64,000 nucleotides of DNA, taken from positions 1,426,001 to 1,490,000 of the forward strand of contig NZ_CP084992.1 in the NCBI RefSeq assembly GCF_044793635.1, read 5' to 3'. Made by a program: the position numbers and the translations under genes. The DNA is from Virgibacillus_F necropolis_A (GTDB lineage: Bacteria > Bacillota > Bacilli > Bacillales > Amphibacillaceae). Below the pieces are notes generated by a model. It searched no databases, was not told the origin of the DNA, and worked only from the letters and a program-made list of their open reading frames with translations. This document shows positions 17,026-25,971 of this stretch, piece after piece (position 1 is the first letter of the stretch; every line of letters begins with the position of its first letter).

Positions 17026-18165
17026 TTACTTTCTTGGCATCCAAATTTTAAAGTTCCCACTTATGGCCAACAGCGAAAATAAATAGAGACAATTATCGTA
17101 ATACCTTCTCCCACCCTTACGTAATGGCGTATCCAAGAATAACTCTACACACTTTCGGGCATTGGGACCTGTTGTTGCCAGTGAAGCCATTGCATTTGAA
17201 GCAACTAACCCAACAGGATGTAGAGACTTTTCCTGAAAGGGCTCTCCAGCTACGGTATATCGACGGAAATCAGAAGGGTCTTTATCGACAAAAAATTGCT
17301 GTATTTTTCCTGTTATTTCAGTAGGGCACTTTCCGTCTCCAAACCACTCGTAATCCAAGCCTATATTACAAGCGACGCGATAAGAATCGCTATAAAAGTG
17401 ACCGTAACCATTATCATCATTTGGCGTCCCATCATAATAAGCATATTCTGGTGCTAGCCCCGTATCAGGATGACAAGCAATTCTTAAGTACTCCCTACTT
17501 GCACCGGCAGCATCTTTCCAAAACTGTCTATCTTCTGGATAAGCCCATAATGAAAACAGTTCATAAAAGTGTGGTAAATGATAGGATGGATCAGAAAACT
17601 CTACGTTTGGTACAAATTTAATCAGTTTGTTTTCTGGATTCCACATCGGATATCCTAAACCCTCTTCCCCTTTATGGATACATGTGTGCAACAGATCTTT
17701 TGCTTGTTCACTGTAATTAAATGGTTGACTACCATCTCCCCAGCGATGTGAAGCAAAAAATAATGCCAACGCAAAATATTCTTCTCCATCTGGCGCTGGA
17801 CCATAAGAACGTTTTGAGCCATCCGTGTTACATGACCATGCAAAATAGCCAGCATTTTCTCCTTCTGTCATGTACATATTCTTATAAGTCCATTTCCAAA
17901 GCCGATCAAAAACATCCTGTTTGTTCAGCTGTACAGCCATCATCATTCCATATGACATTCCTTCAGTACGAACATCTATATTTCCTGTATCTAGCATGTA
18001 AGCTTCATCGTCCCCAACTGTATAGTATATTTGCGTTTCTTCATGTTCATCAGAAAATAGTTTGTCCCATGTTTCATCAATTCTTTTCAAAATTTCTTCC
18101 TCTGAATACCCATATTCCTTTAATAAGTTTCTATATTGGCTCTTGTGAAAAGCGGCCTTGTTCAT
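17026..18165 (-). CDS. GH8 reducing-end xylose-releasing exo-oligoxylanase
   Basis: A 379-residue family 8 glycoside hydrolase similar in order of motifs to the Bacillus halodurans Rex enzyme, which removes xylose from the reducing end of xylo-oligosaccharides. The general acid is Glu68 in RTEGMSYGMMM; the candidate base aspartate lies in HFYSDSYRVACNIG. WSCNTDGSKRSYGPAPDGEE, lining the sugar sites, is also family-typical. I start at the ATG at 18165, 9 nt after GGAGGG; the upstream extension to 18246 has no ribosome site and is unlike the family. No signal peptide, so it is cytoplasmic. It lies between the Nif3-like and GH10 genes on the same strand. Confidence 0.9.
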   Translation of the reverse strand: MNKAAFHKSQYRNLLKEYGYSEEEILKRIDETWDKLFSDEHEETQIYYTVGDDEAYMLDTGNIDVRTEGMSYGMMMAVQLNKQDVFDRLWKWTYKNMYMTEGENAGYFAWSCNTDGSKRSYGPAPDGEEYFALALFFASHRWGDGSQPFNYSEQAKDLLHTCIHKGEEGLGYPMWNPENKLIKFVPNVEFSDPSYHLPHFYELFSLWAYPEDRQFWKDAAGASREYLRIACHPDTGLAPEYAYYDGTPNDDNGYGHFYSDSYRVACNIGLDYEWFGDGKCPTEITGKIQQFFVDKDPSDFRRYTVAGEPFQEKSLHPVGLVASNAMASLATTGPNARKCVELFLDTPLRKGGRRYYDNCLYLFSLLAISGNFKIWMPRK

Positions 18166-18211
18166 TATAGTAAACCCTCCACTAAAACAGTTTAATTTAA
18201 ATGAGATGTTA

Positions 18212-18997
18212 TTATAGTACTTGGAAATTTTGTTGGACTGGGACAAAATGTATGGGAATGCTGGGAAATATCTCGTCCAGTACCTCTGTTAGATATTTCA
18301 TACCAGGTTCTTCACTTTCCGCATGACCTAGTACAATTAATGACTTGTCTTTCCCAAAGCAAATAGAATCCCGTACATATTCTGGCGTCTCCCATTCAGG
18401 TCCTTCACCATAAATGACTAAATCAAGATTTTCATTTTCAAAAAGTGAAATGGCATTAGATCCCCTATACCCTACCAATAAACCAATTCGGGTACATGGC
18501 ATGGATGTCTCCCCCACAGAACGTACAAAATCAATTCCTAGTTTACGTTTTACGTACGCTGCGATTTCTTCAACAGTCATTGAAGGTATCGTTAAAACTG
18601 TCGCAGTCGCTTGATTCTTTTCAACGTATGACTCCCACTCAAGCGATTGAAGCAAACCTTGCATAATACCATCAGGCTGATAGCGATGCCAATAATCGTG
18701 AAAACGATAAATTGCAATACCTGAATCGTTTATTAGTTTGTATTTATCATCATAAACCTGACGTTGCTCGAACTCATCATTATCCCAGTGGCTGTAAAAT
18801 ACCCCTTCGTGTGTAATTAAAAGGTTTGATCCCAGTTCGTTCGCTTTTTTAATGACATTGTACGTAGGCATAAATGACACAGCAATTCCTGTTACTTCTG
18901 TACCTGGAGAGCCAAATTTTAATGTATCGACTGTATTTTCAATAACTCCCACCGGTCTAGTTAGTCGATTAATTACTTCTTGTATGGTAATTCCCAC
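18212..18997 (-). CDS. Nif3-like metal-binding protein (NIF3/YqfO family)
   Basis: A 261-residue member of the NIF3 family, whose proteins bind two metal ions; biochemical function is poorly settled (GTP cyclohydrolase-like fold). Visible motifs are NLLITHEGVFYSHWD, the IYRFHDYWHR histidines, and a late VLGHAESEEPGMKYL, which together would form the dinuclear site. The C-terminal hydrophobic segments IVYGEGPEWETPEYV are like other family members. The housekeeping NIF3 gene usually sits beside the trmK/rpoD region in Firmicutes; this copy is inside a xylan island between GH2 and GH8, 46 nt before GH8. It is likely a paralogue with a metabolic role, unknown. Confidence 0.85.
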   Translation of the reverse strand: MGITIQEVINRLTRPVGVIENTVDTLKFGSPGTEVTGIAVSFMPTYNVIKKANELGSNLLITHEGVFYSHWDNDEFEQRQVYDDKYKLINDSGIAIYRFHDYWHRYQPDGIMQGLLQSLEWESYVEKNQATATVLTIPSMTVEEIAAYVKRKLGIDFVRSVGETSMPCTRIGLLVGYRGSNAISLFENENLDLVIYGEGPEWETPEYVRDSICFGKDKSLIVLGHAESEEPGMKYLTEVLDEIFPSIPIHFVPVQQNFQVL

Positions 18998-19066
18998 ACT
19001 GTCACATCCTTTTTTACATACTAAAGGCGTTGTCGGTTACATCCATTCGTACTCTCGTGAAATTCC

Positions 19067-22000
19067 CTATCTTTCAAAACGGAACCAGCCAAAATCGAAA
19101 TTACTTCCTGGAAGGAATACGAATGTTACTTTTTGTATTCCTGTTATTTTTTCCAGTTCAAATACTCGTTCTTCATATCCGTCAGTTTTCTGGAACTCTA
19201 CGATTTGATTATTCTCGCCTTCTTCACTAGCAAATCGCACATGGATCGTATTCTTATCGATAGGCGATTTACCGTTAATTAATAGTTTCGTAGTCCCTTC
19301 GCTAGTAAAGTCCATTTGTTCAAACTCTAGCGAAACGTTATTTCCTATACCTTCGACACTATTTTCTGTTATTGAAAACGTGTCCCCATAGATATGGTCA
19401 CATTCTACAGCTGAATTTCGTTCAAAGGCTCTATTTTTCTTTTCAAAAGAGAACCCTTTGATATGTACTTTCTGATTCAGGACGAAACAAATCGACGTAA
19501 TACCTTGAAGTCTCTTTGACAAGCGATAGGTTTCTTCTTGGTACACATTCCATTTGGATTCCTTTTGATAGATTACATCCGCTAGTAATTCACTTCCTTC
19601 TTCATCAGGCATCCCTTCCCAAATTTGCAGAGAATACTCCTCACTTGATAAGGCAAAAATCGGAATCGTAATGGTGTCAGACCCATACGTACCAAAATTA
19701 ACTTCACGAAAACCTACTTGCGTTTCTCCATCTCTACTTGTTGCTAAGCCTCTTTCATTTCCGTTTCCAACTTCCCCTTTACTATAATCATAGAGTCCCC
19801 CAAATATAAATCCATATGGGTCTTTGTAAGCTGTACCAAGGCCCTCTGCCGTAAATTCTAACTCAGAAATTAATTTGGTTCTGTCCGTACCATTCTTACT
19901 CGTACAACGAAGGCGGAATTCTCCATCACCCAGCGCTGTTACCTTCGCTTCATGGCCATTCGTTTCAACCTTTGAAATGTTTGATGCAATCCCTACATCA
20001 TTCACGACACTCCACTCTACTTCATGGTAAGAAGTATCTTCAGGGTATAATTTTGCTCGCACGACCTTCTCTTTATTTGATTCATCAAACACTTGTCCAA
20101 AATCGCTGATAATTTCTAGTTTACGAAGCGGTATTTCTTCCTCTTTTCCCATAACTATTGGTAAATGTTGATTCTCCTCATTTACAGATACCCCTTCTAC
20201 AGCGCCATCCTTGACTGGAACAGACTCAACTTCTACCTTCTGACCTTCTAAGCCTTCGGAAATCACCTCAATTTGGACCGAACCGGGTTCTAAAGTTGAT
20301 CCTATAACAGCCATTAACTTCCCACTGAACAATCGTCTACTAATCCCTTTATATTGATCATAATCCGTGCTATCCCCATTATCCAGACCAATCAAGCGAC
20401 CTTCGCCAGTAACATTGACAGAAACGCGATTATTCGCATTCTCTACCGGATTACCATTTTCATCTTCCATATTAATTTCCACAAAAAGCAAATCCGTACC
20501 ATCTGCCGTAAGCTTTTTCTTATCCGCATGCAAACGTACTTTTTTCGCATCACCAAAGGATTTTCTTACATTTGTAGCAATCACTTCACCGTTTTCATCA
20601 TATGCGATTGCTTTTAATACACCTTGCTCATAAGGGACCTTCCACCATCCAACAAGTTCTGTTCCATGTTTATGGTCAATATCATGCGTTCCTATTTGAC
20701 TACCATTGAGCTGCAGTTCAATTTTAGGCGCGTTGGAGCAAACTCGTACATCAATCATTTGCCCTTCATTAAAATCCCAATAAGGAAGAATATGCACCAT
20801 TGGTTTTTTCTTATAATCAGTCCATGCCGCTTGGTAGATATAATACGAATCTTTCTTAAAAGTAGCTGTATCAATCTGTCCAAAATACGCGTTTTTCGTA
20901 TGATAAGGTGTTGGTTCACCGATATAGTCAAATCCAGTCCAGAGAAATTGCCCAAGTGAAAAAGGTGTATCTCTTTCTGCTATAATACAAGCTTCCGCTG
21001 ACTTTGCTCCCCAACTTGTTGAACTATTTCCTAGTGCAGAACACTGTTCATCATCATCTGCGAGAATCGACTTTTCATAAGGGAAATGATAAATGCCCCT
21101 ACTTTGTACAACGGAGGATGTTTCACTACCATAGATAATCCACTCCGGATGTTCCTCATGATGTTTTTGATAATATTTTTCTGCATAATTATACCCGGCT
21201 ATCTTAACTAGATCTGCACAATTTTGCGCATTTTCCCAAGGCATATAATTGGACCCAATGGTAATTCCCGCATTTTCTTTCGGATCATATTTTTGGACAA
21301 ACTCCATTAGCATTCTTGTTAGTTCTTGCCCTCGCTCATCTGCATGCGTATCATAAATTTCATTTCCTATACTCCACAGCAGCAAACTCGGGTGATTTCG
21401 ATCACGCATTACCCAATTTTTCACATCGATATGTGCCCAATCTTTAAAAAACCTTGCGTAATCATAAGGCGTTTTTGATCTTTCCCACATATCAAAAGCT
21501 TCCGTAACGACAAGCAATCCCATCTCATCTGCTAAATCCATTAATTCTGCGGCGGGCATATTGTGGGCTGTGCGAATAGCATTTACACCCATATCTTTCA
21601 ATATCTCAAACCTTCTTTTAAGGGCCGTTTTATTAAACACGGCTCCCAAGGCTCCTAAATCATGGTGTTCACAAACCCCGTTTAACTTCATCTTTTTACC
21701 GTTTAGTTGGAAACCTTGATTGGGATCAAGGCTGGTTGTTCGAAATCCAATATTCTGAGATACCGATTCAATTTCTTCCAAATTCTGATTAACTAGCTGT
21801 AATTCAGTTTTAAGCTGATAAAGATTAGGCTCATCTGTATGCCATAGCAAAGGATCTTCTAGAAATAGTGTTTGTCGATTAAAATCGCTTCCTGCTTCAA
21901 TCTTTTCTGAAGTTGTAGCAACCTCCTGCCCTTTGTACATGATTTTATGGGAGAGTTGTACATGTTCATGGCTATTAATTTCTGTGTCGACTTCGACTTG

Positions 22001-22483
22001 CCATCCATCATCCTGCTGATTGGTTGTTACGTAAATTCCATCCGTTACAATATGATTTTCGCTTCTTGACTTCAGCCATACATTACGATATATTCCAGCA
22101 CCTGAGTACCATCTACTATTTGGGCTTTGGAACACTACTTTCACGAGAATTTCATTTTCCCCTTCCACAGCCGCATCCGTTATGTCCTGCTCAAAAGAGG
22201 AGTAACCGTATTTCCATTCACCAACAAACTTTTGATTGATATATAAAGAAGAATCCATGTAAACTCCATCAAAACATAGGAGAATCTGCTCTCTTTCTTC
22301 TGTTGTACATGTAAACTTCTTACGATACCAACCTATACTGTTTTCATATAGATTTAATGTATTATAGATAAGCCAATCATGAGGCAGATCAACCGATTCA
22401 AATTCCAAAGTTGTACTATCCGTAAATTCCAGGTTGCTTTTTGCGAATTCCCATCCATTATTAAAAAGTACTTTCTTATTCAT
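19067..22483 (-). CDS. Large cytoplasmic GH2 glycoside hydrolase
   Basis: A 1138-residue family 2 hydrolase (beta-galactosidase/beta-glucuronidase group). Order: N-terminal jelly-roll sugar-binding domain (GIYRNVWLK), immunoglobulin-like domain, TIM barrel with RTAHNMPAAELMDLADEMG, acid/base glutamate in LLWSIGNEIYD and nucleophile glutamate in IYGSETSSV. A DUF4982-like module (HILPYWDFNEGQ) and at least one Ig-like domain (DKKKLTADGTDLLFV) follow, then a C-terminal beta-sandwich resembling a carbohydrate-binding module. I choose the ATG at 22483, where homology-like sequence (MNKKVLFNNGWEFA) begins; GTGGG lies 9 nt upstream. There is no signal peptide. Substrate is open: galactosyl or arabinopyranosyl decorations of xylan are candidates. 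Confidence 0.85.
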   Translation of the reverse strand: MNKKVLFNNGWEFAKSNLEFTDSTTLEFESVDLPHDWLIYNTLNLYENSIGWYRKKFTCTTEEREQILLCFDGVYMDSSLYINQKFVGEWKYGYSSFEQDITDAAVEGENEILVKVVFQSPNSRWYSGAGIYRNVWLKSRSENHIVTDGIYVTTNQQDDGWQVEVDTEINSHEHVQLSHKIMYKGQEVATTSEKIEAGSDFNRQTLFLEDPLLWHTDEPNLYQLKTELQLVNQNLEEIESVSQNIGFRTTSLDPNQGFQLNGKKMKLNGVCEHHDLGALGAVFNKTALKRRFEILKDMGVNAIRTAHNMPAAELMDLADEMGLLVVTEAFDMWERSKTPYDYARFFKDWAHIDVKNWVMRDRNHPSLLLWSIGNEIYDTHADERGQELTRMLMEFVQKYDPKENAGITIGSNYMPWENAQNCADLVKIAGYNYAEKYYQKHHEEHPEWIIYGSETSSVVQSRGIYHFPYEKSILADDDEQCSALGNSSTSWGAKSAEACIIAERDTPFSLGQFLWTGFDYIGEPTPYHTKNAYFGQIDTATFKKDSYYIYQAAWTDYKKKPMVHILPYWDFNEGQMIDVRVCSNAPKIELQLNGSQIGTHDIDHKHGTELVGWWKVPYEQGVLKAIAYDENGEVIATNVRKSFGDAKKVRLHADKKKLTADGTDLLFVEINMEDENGNPVENANNRVSVNVTGEGRLIGLDNGDSTDYDQYKGISRRLFSGKLMAVIGSTLEPGSVQIEVISEGLEGQKVEVESVPVKDGAVEGVSVNEENQHLPIVMGKEEEIPLRKLEIISDFGQVFDESNKEKVVRAKLYPEDTSYHEVEWSVVNDVGIASNISKVETNGHEAKVTALGDGEFRLRCTSKNGTDRTKLISELEFTAEGLGTAYKDPYGFIFGGLYDYSKGEVGNGNERGLATSRDGETQVGFREVNFGTYGSDTITIPIFALSSEEYSLQIWEGMPDEEGSELLADVIYQKESKWNVYQEETYRLSKRLQGITSICFVLNQKVHIKGFSFEKKNRAFERNSAVECDHIYGDTFSITENSVEGIGNNVSLEFEQMDFTSEGTTKLLINGKSPIDKNTIHVRFASEEGENNQIVEFQKTDGYEERVFELEKITGIQKVTFVFLPGSNFDFGWFRFER

Positions 22484-22540
22484 GTTTGATAAACCCACTT
22501 TCTTCTGGAGCAAGTTATTGTTCAAAGACCCTATTCTTAC

Positions 22541-22920
22541 GCATTGTTGCTTTTTCATCTTCGCAGTTGATATAAACTGCGACATAAACAAAAATCATGT
22601 TCAGTGCCCTGCCACCGCTACAGAAAAATCACTACGCTTTCCGCGGGCTTGCGCTGAGCTTCCTCGCAGGAGTCTCCGTGTTTTTCCTTCGCTAGGGGGT
22701 CAGCTCATAACTTCAGTGATTGGAGCTGCGGGTAGTCGACTCCTGCGGGAGGAAAGGCATAGGTGAGACCCCGGAGTGCGGAGCACGAGGAGGCTCACCA
22801 GCCATCCGCGGAAAGCGACTACCCGCAGCGGAAATCACGTTTCTGTTACATCGCAGTTTATTTCCGTAGCGGTAAGTCATGACACAGTTTATATCTATTC
22901 TTTCAATCTTTACGAAAACA
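22541..22920. repeat. Composite family A repeat
   Basis: The left end GCATTGTTGCTTTTTCATC with GTTGATATAAACTGCGAC is the reverse complement of the right end of the 10668 copy. Two GC-rich cores follow in tandem: 22600-22700 (ACTACGCTTTCCGCGGGC, GGAGTCTCCGTG) and 22730-22830 (CGACTCCTGCGGGAGG, GCCGCGGAAAGCGAC-like). The right end ACACAGTTTATATCTATTC and CAATCTTTACGAAAACAGCC matches 63100-63130. It occupies the 22484-23021 gap; no gene was recognised there. Confidence 0.75.
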
Positions 22921-23021
22921 GCCTTGTTCAAAGGCTCTATTTTTCTCTTCAAAAGAAAAATAGAGCCCTTGATGCATCTTATGATGATGGTCAAAACAAA
23001 CTGACCCACTCATATCATTTA

Positions 23022-23426
23022 CTACAAATCCTTTTGATCCACATTAAACTCAATCAAATTACCATCAGGATCCATACTAAAGATCTGTGCAAAACCACTT
23101 TTACTAGTTGGTTTCTCTTCCAATTCAACTTCCATTTTCTTCAAATAATTCAGTGTTTGGTAGTAATCTTTTACGCGCACCGCAAAATGACCATCCTTCG
23201 TATTAATTTTTTCATTGGTGCGAAGTGTTTCAGACTCTTCATAAACAATAAGATGAAGTTGTTGATCTCCAACCTGATACCAAGCACCTGGAAAATCAAA
23301 ATCCGGACGGCTTATTTCAGGAAAACCAAGCACAGTCCCATAAAAATACTTCGCCTTTGCTAAATCTGTAATAGAAAGACTAACATGGTGAAAACTCTCT
23401 AATTCTATCAAATAATCATTCCTCAC
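23022..23426 (-). CDS. Glyoxalase/VOC-fold protein
   Basis: A 134-residue vicinal-oxygen-chelate protein with two beta-alpha-beta-beta-beta units: FHHVSLSITDLAKAKYFYG and HFAVRVKDYYQTLNYLK. The metal ligands would be the first histidine (FHHVS), a central histidine (LHLIVYE or GHFAV) and the glutamate in GNLIEFNV. This fold occurs in glyoxalase I, dioxygenases, epimerases and resistance proteins. It overlaps the upstream Gfo/Idh/MocA gene by 4 nt, so the two act in one operon. A sugar-derivative isomerase or epimerase role is an inference from that coupling only. Confidence 0.85.
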   Translation of the reverse strand: MRNDYLIELESFHHVSLSITDLAKAKYFYGTVLGFPEISRPDFDFPGAWYQVGDQQLHLIVYEESETLRTNEKINTKDGHFAVRVKDYYQTLNYLKKMEVELEEKPTSKSGFAQIFSMDPDGNLIEFNVDQKDL

Positions 23427-24526
23427 TTTAAAGGTGTAACCGATGAGTCAGCTGGTTCTACATTAATTGCTTGTTCCTGCGCTTCAATACATAAAGTCGC
23501 TGCTTTAAATGTATGCTCCTGCGTCATCGCATTTTCTGTTCCATTTAAACAATCCAATATAAATTCTCCAAAAAAAGGGAAGCCAACTTTTCCAGATAGT
23601 TCAAAGTGTTTTTCCCCTTCATGGTTAACTAAGTACAAATGATTGGACGAGGAATCTCGACCAATATCAATATATTTTCTAACCTCTATATAGCCATCTG
23701 TACCTAAAATTAATGCACGACCGTCTCCCCATGTGCCAAGACCATCCGGCGTAAACCAGTCAACCCGAAAATAGAATGTAGCACCATTGTCTGCAAGGAG
23801 TGTTGCGTCGCCATAATCCTCAAATTTAGGATATTGTTTACTGTTATAGTTTGCTACCTTACTATGCAATACTTTCGCATCCTTCGCACCTGTATAATGT
23901 AGAAACTGTTCAATCTGGTGACTTCCAATATCACACAGAATCCCGCCGTAGGAATCGGGATCAAAGAACCAATCAGGTCGAGAGTTAAATCTAGCTAGGT
24001 GAGGACCCGTACCAATTACTTGTACTACTCTACCAATGGCTCCTTCTTCAATTAGTTGGCCAGCAAATATTGCGCTTTCGACATGTAAACGCTCACTATA
24101 ATAGATTCCCCACTTAAGTCCGGTTTCTGCAACTTTTTGTTTTGCTTTTTCAACTTGTTCTTTCTTTACAAATGCAGGCTTATCGGTAAAATAATGCTTT
24201 CCATGATCCAAAACTTTGAGACCTAAAGGACCACGTTCTGAAGGAACATTTGCACTTGCCACTAGTTTAATTGAAGAATCCTCTAGAATCTCTTCTTCTG
24301 AAGAGGCAATTTTCAATTTGGGATGTTTTTCAGCGAAACCCTTCACTTTTTTAGGATCTGGATCGTAAACAGAAACTAGCTCTCCACCAGCTTCTATTAA
24401 TCCGTTGCACATGCCATGAATATGACCATGATCTAATCCAATGACAGCAAAGGGAAACTCCCCCTTTCCAACCACTTTATTGACGTTTCCTTTTGGAGCA
24501 TAATTCATACCATCACTTTTATCCAT
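23423..24526 (-). CDS. Gfo/Idh/MocA-family oxidoreductase
   Basis: A 367-residue NAD(P)-dependent sugar oxidoreductase. The N-terminal Rossmann region is FAVIGLDHGHIHGMCNGL, where the usual GxGxxG is replaced by GLDHGH, as in a subset of the family. The central HGKHYFTDKPAFV corresponds to the EKP motif with Asp-Lys-Pro, and CDIGSHQIEQFL holds the catalytic histidine region. The ATG at 24526 is preferred over the GTG at 24538 because AGGTGGG precedes it by 7 nt. It is followed by a VOC protein with overlapping frames. Substrate is unknown; these enzymes act on xylose, inositols, 1,5-anhydro sugars or 3-keto sugars. Confidence 0.85.
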   Translation of the reverse strand: MDKSDGMNYAPKGNVNKVVGKGEFPFAVIGLDHGHIHGMCNGLIEAGGELVSVYDPDPKKVKGFAEKHPKLKIASSEEEILEDSSIKLVASANVPSERGPLGLKVLDHGKHYFTDKPAFVKKEQVEKAKQKVAETGLKWGIYYSERLHVESAIFAGQLIEEGAIGRVVQVIGTGPHLARFNSRPDWFFDPDSYGGILCDIGSHQIEQFLHYTGAKDAKVLHSKVANYNSKQYPKFEDYGDATLLADNGATFYFRVDWFTPDGLGTWGDGRALILGTDGYIEVRKYIDIGRDSSSNHLYLVNHEGEKHFELSGKVGFPFFGEFILDCLNGTENAMTQEHTFKAATLCIEAQEQAINVEPADSSVTPLK

Positions 24527-24579
24527 CCAAATTCCCACCTTTGAATTTCATACAATTTTATTGTAATGCTCTTTTCATA

Positions 24580-24758
24580 AGCTTTGTTGCGCCACAAAAA
24601 ATCATGTTCTGTGTGTCCTGCAACCGCTGCGGGAACAGCACGAGCCCGAAGACCCCGCAGCGGCGGGCTTCCGCGAGGAGGCTGAAGCCGTGCCCGCGGA
24701 AAGCAACGGTCCGTAGCGAAAATCAACCAGCAGTTACGTCACACTTTATATCTATTCG
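24580..24758. repeat. Family A repeat, short copy
   Basis: The GC-rich core (GCTGCGGGAACAGCACGAGC, GACCCCGCAGCGGCGGG, GCCCGCGGAAAGCAACGGTC) is nearly identical to that at 10800-10890. The ends CTTTGTTGC and ACTTTATATCTATTC are shortened versions of the family ends. It separates two Gfo/Idh/MocA genes on the same strand. Confidence 0.75.
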
Positions 24759-24768
24759 TAATTAACTA

Positions 24769-25923
24769 TCACTCATAATTTCCACCTGTAGTAATTTTGT
24801 TTTCACCAAAATCCTCAATTGAATTTTTCTTTTCATAGAAGCGAGTAGCATTTCTTAATACGCCTTTCCTTGTATAAAAAGGACTGTCTATGCGCAAAGG
24901 AAGCTTCACTGCCTTGCCTGAAACAGATGACTCATAAATAGCGGTTATGATTTCAAGCGTTTGTTTCCCTTGTTTACCACTGATTAATACATCGCCTTTG
25001 CACTCAATAGCCGATAATACATCGTTTATTTGTCCGATATGACCTTCGTATGTCAAACTTTTCAACTCATCATATACTTTTTGAATTTTATCTTCTAATT
25101 CTTTATCATCTTTCGGAAACCCATTCTCTCGTGATCTTGATGCCTTCAGCTTCCAAGGTACAGAAACACGAGCCCTTTTACCTTGAAAAACTAACTGTTG
25201 TTCCTCTCCATGGTGCACAACAGAACTTGTAATTTGTGCCAAACTTCCATTATCATACTTGGCTATTGCAATAGACAAGTCCTCAACCTCAGCGTTATCG
25301 TGGGATGTGTTGCTAGTCACAGCTGTTACCTCTGAAGGCATACCGTTCATCCACTGAAAAATATCAATATGATGAACTGCATGGTTTAATGTACATCCGC
25401 CACCCTCTTTTTCCCAGGTACCTCGCCACCACAGATTATAATAACTGTGACCTCTCCACCAATAGGAATCAACTTGGGTGTGAACAATTGGTCCCATTAA
25501 TTTTGTATCAAGTACTTGTTTTAACTTCATCATTGGCGTTGTGAAACGATTTTGAGCTACTATTGATAAGATTTTATTACTTTTATCTGCTGCTGCGTTC
25601 ATGGCATCGCATTCTTCCAAAGATGATGCCATAGGCTTTTCGACTAGCACATGCTTTCCAGAATTTAATGCATCTATAGCAATTTCAGCATGTGTGTAAG
25701 GTGGAGTACAAATGGAAACAAGGTCAATATCTGTTCTGTTCAGTAAATCATTATGGCTATCATAAAAATCCGCAGATAGATGAAACTTTTCCTTTAATTG
25801 TTTTGCCTTTTCAGGAAATACGTCACAGACCGCAACAATTTTACATCTATCTGGAAATTCTAAATAAGCTTTAATGTGTAGGGGTGCAATAGCACCAGCA
25901 CCAATAATGGCAACATTCAACAT
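24769..25923 (-). CDS. Gfo/Idh/MocA-family oxidoreductase
   Basis: A 384-residue NAD(P)-dependent oxidoreductase. It begins MLNVAIIGAGAIAPLHIKAY with a standard GxGxxA nucleotide motif and has LVEKPMASSLEECDAM (the EKP catalytic lysine) and GGCTLNHAVHHIDIFQWM with candidate catalytic histidines. The C-terminal beta-sheet domain binds substrate and mediates oligomerisation. It is 49 nt upstream of a GH39-following gap and is separated from the next Gfo gene by a family A repeat. It may oxidise a sugar released by the island's hydrolases, for example D-xylose; that assignment cannot be made from sequence reading alone. Confidence 0.87.
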   Translation of the reverse strand: MLNVAIIGAGAIAPLHIKAYLEFPDRCKIVAVCDVFPEKAKQLKEKFHLSADFYDSHNDLLNRTDIDLVSICTPPYTHAEIAIDALNSGKHVLVEKPMASSLEECDAMNAAADKSNKILSIVAQNRFTTPMMKLKQVLDTKLMGPIVHTQVDSYWWRGHSYYNLWWRGTWEKEGGGCTLNHAVHHIDIFQWMNGMPSEVTAVTSNTSHDNAEVEDLSIAIAKYDNGSLAQITSSVVHHGEEQQLVFQGKRARVSVPWKLKASRSRENGFPKDDKELEDKIQKVYDELKSLTYEGHIGQINDVLSAIECKGDVLISGKQGKQTLEIITAIYESSVSGKAVKLPLRIDSPFYTRKGVLRNATRFYEKKNSIEDFGENKITTGGNYE

Positions 25924-25971
25924 ATAATTGCTCCTTTAATCTTTTTTAAGATACTAAAGAATTCTACTTAA

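Noticed and set aside
22776..23363. Plus-strand open frame of 195 codons across the repeat and VOC gene
   Set aside because: It starts in repeat DNA and continues antisense to the VOC gene, which has clear family motifs.
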